DNA of 27,537 nt from CAZKTS01 sp964555735 (GTDB lineage Bacteria > Actinomycetota > Acidimicrobiia > IMCC26256 > PALSA-555), in NCBI GenBank assembly GCA_964555735.1, contig CAZKTS010000359.1:1-27537 (forward strand), written 5' to 3'. Below, piece after piece: positions 27,375 through 27,537 of this stretch. Positions within the stretch are counted from its first letter, which is position 1. Each line of letters begins with the position of its first letter. The notes beneath the pieces are model-generated. The model saw nothing but the letters and a program-made list of their open reading frames with translations, did not search any database and had not been told where the DNA came from. The position numbers and the translations under genes are program-made.

Positions 27375-27537
27375 AGCCGCACCTCGCGACCGAGGACGAC
27401 GCGCGCGCCGCGGTGCTCGGCGCGTGGCTCACCGAGCGCCTCCGCGCCCCGGTGCGTGTGGCCGCGCTCGACCGTCCCGCGAGCGGCTTCTCGGCCGAGA
27501 CGGTGATCGTCGACGCCGTGGTGGACGACCGCGACCA
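27371..27537 (+). CDS. Phosphotransferase (APH/kinase-like) family protein, partial
   Basis: Only the first 55 residues are present. The gene starts with GTG overlapping the crotonase stop and runs off the right edge. The segment RPASGFSAETVIVDAVV resembles the Gly-rich nucleotide loop region (G-x-S-x-E-T) of the aminoglycoside-phosphotransferase-like kinase family. In actinobacteria these are often beside acyl-CoA dehydrogenases and may phosphorylate hydroxy-acyl substrates, as the kinase domain of human ACAD10/11 does. With the upstream crotonase, that reading is attractive. The remaining catalytic residues lie outside the window, so this is a tentative call. Confidence 0.65.
   Translation, partial: MKPHLATEDDARAAVLGAWLTERLRAPVRVAALDRPASGFSAETVIVDAVVDDRD

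Noticed and set aside
1..27537. CRISPR arrays, tRNA/rRNA genes, insertion sequences, prophage or integrase genes
   Set aside because: I looked for regular repeat-spacer units, tRNA arm patterns, transposase motifs and terminal repeats, and saw none. Base composition looks even across the window. No gene-free stretch exceeds 300 bases; the longest is 10301-10493.

Overview
The window is a compact, very GC-rich (about 70% by eye) bacterial chromosome segment. The organism looks like a high-GC actinobacterium. Several features point that way: many GTG starts, 4-bp ATGA/GTGA overlaps, promoters sitting 5-8 nt before a start codon (leaderless transcripts), two LLM-class (F420/FMN luciferase-like) oxidoreductases, and a site resembling the mycobacterial KstR operator. 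An uncultured Acidimicrobiia-type lineage is my best guess, but this is inference and the sequence does not prove it. I saw no rRNA, tRNA, CRISPR array, insertion sequence or phage gene.

Layout, left to right. (1) 1-2575, minus: an operon read P450 -> LLM oxidoreductase -> SDR dehydrogenase (cut by the window edge), all with 4-bp overlaps. A TetR regulator (2618) is divergent and overlaps an EthD-like small protein. The two promoters interlock over one palindrome. (2) 3705-5012: an orphan branched-chain-amino-acid-type substrate-binding protein with no transporter partners. (3) 5188-6416: a small unrecognised cassette. It holds a stand-alone degenerate receiver-like domain, a two-hydrophobic-segment membrane protein, and a winged-helix regulator whose N-terminus is a paralogue of the stand-alone domain. 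Strong hairpins lie between them. (4) 6558-9118: a DedA membrane protein, a small 'plasmid stabilisation'-type basic protein, and a CHASE3-HAMP-SpoIIE phosphatase. (5) 9119-11772: a second LLM oxidoreductase with a KstR-like box upstream, a small zinc-ribbon protein and a quinone-oxidoreductase-type MDR enzyme. (6) 11775-16223: TetR plus a zinc alcohol dehydrogenase, divergent from a copper amine oxidase, followed by a haem-binding c-type protein. (7) 16247-21992: an HSD10-like SDR divergent from a sulfotransferase-SDR-DUF1214 operon, meeting a convergent operon that ends in a second DUF1214 protein and a TIGR03086-type protein. (8) 21992-25398: three glycosyltransferases. (9) 25433-27537: an amidohydrolase, a crotonase and the start of a phosphotransferase-family kinase.

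Taken together, most genes fit modular catabolism of lipid-like, steroid-like or xenobiotic compounds: a CYP124/125/142-like P450, an HSD10-like SDR, a crotonase, LLM enzymes, MDR enzymes and TetR regulators. Each small operon carries its own local control. The glycosyltransferase trio is a surface-sugar insertion among them. The least explained part is the receiver-like cassette at 5188-6416. All functional names are family-level readings made from motifs, without database searches.
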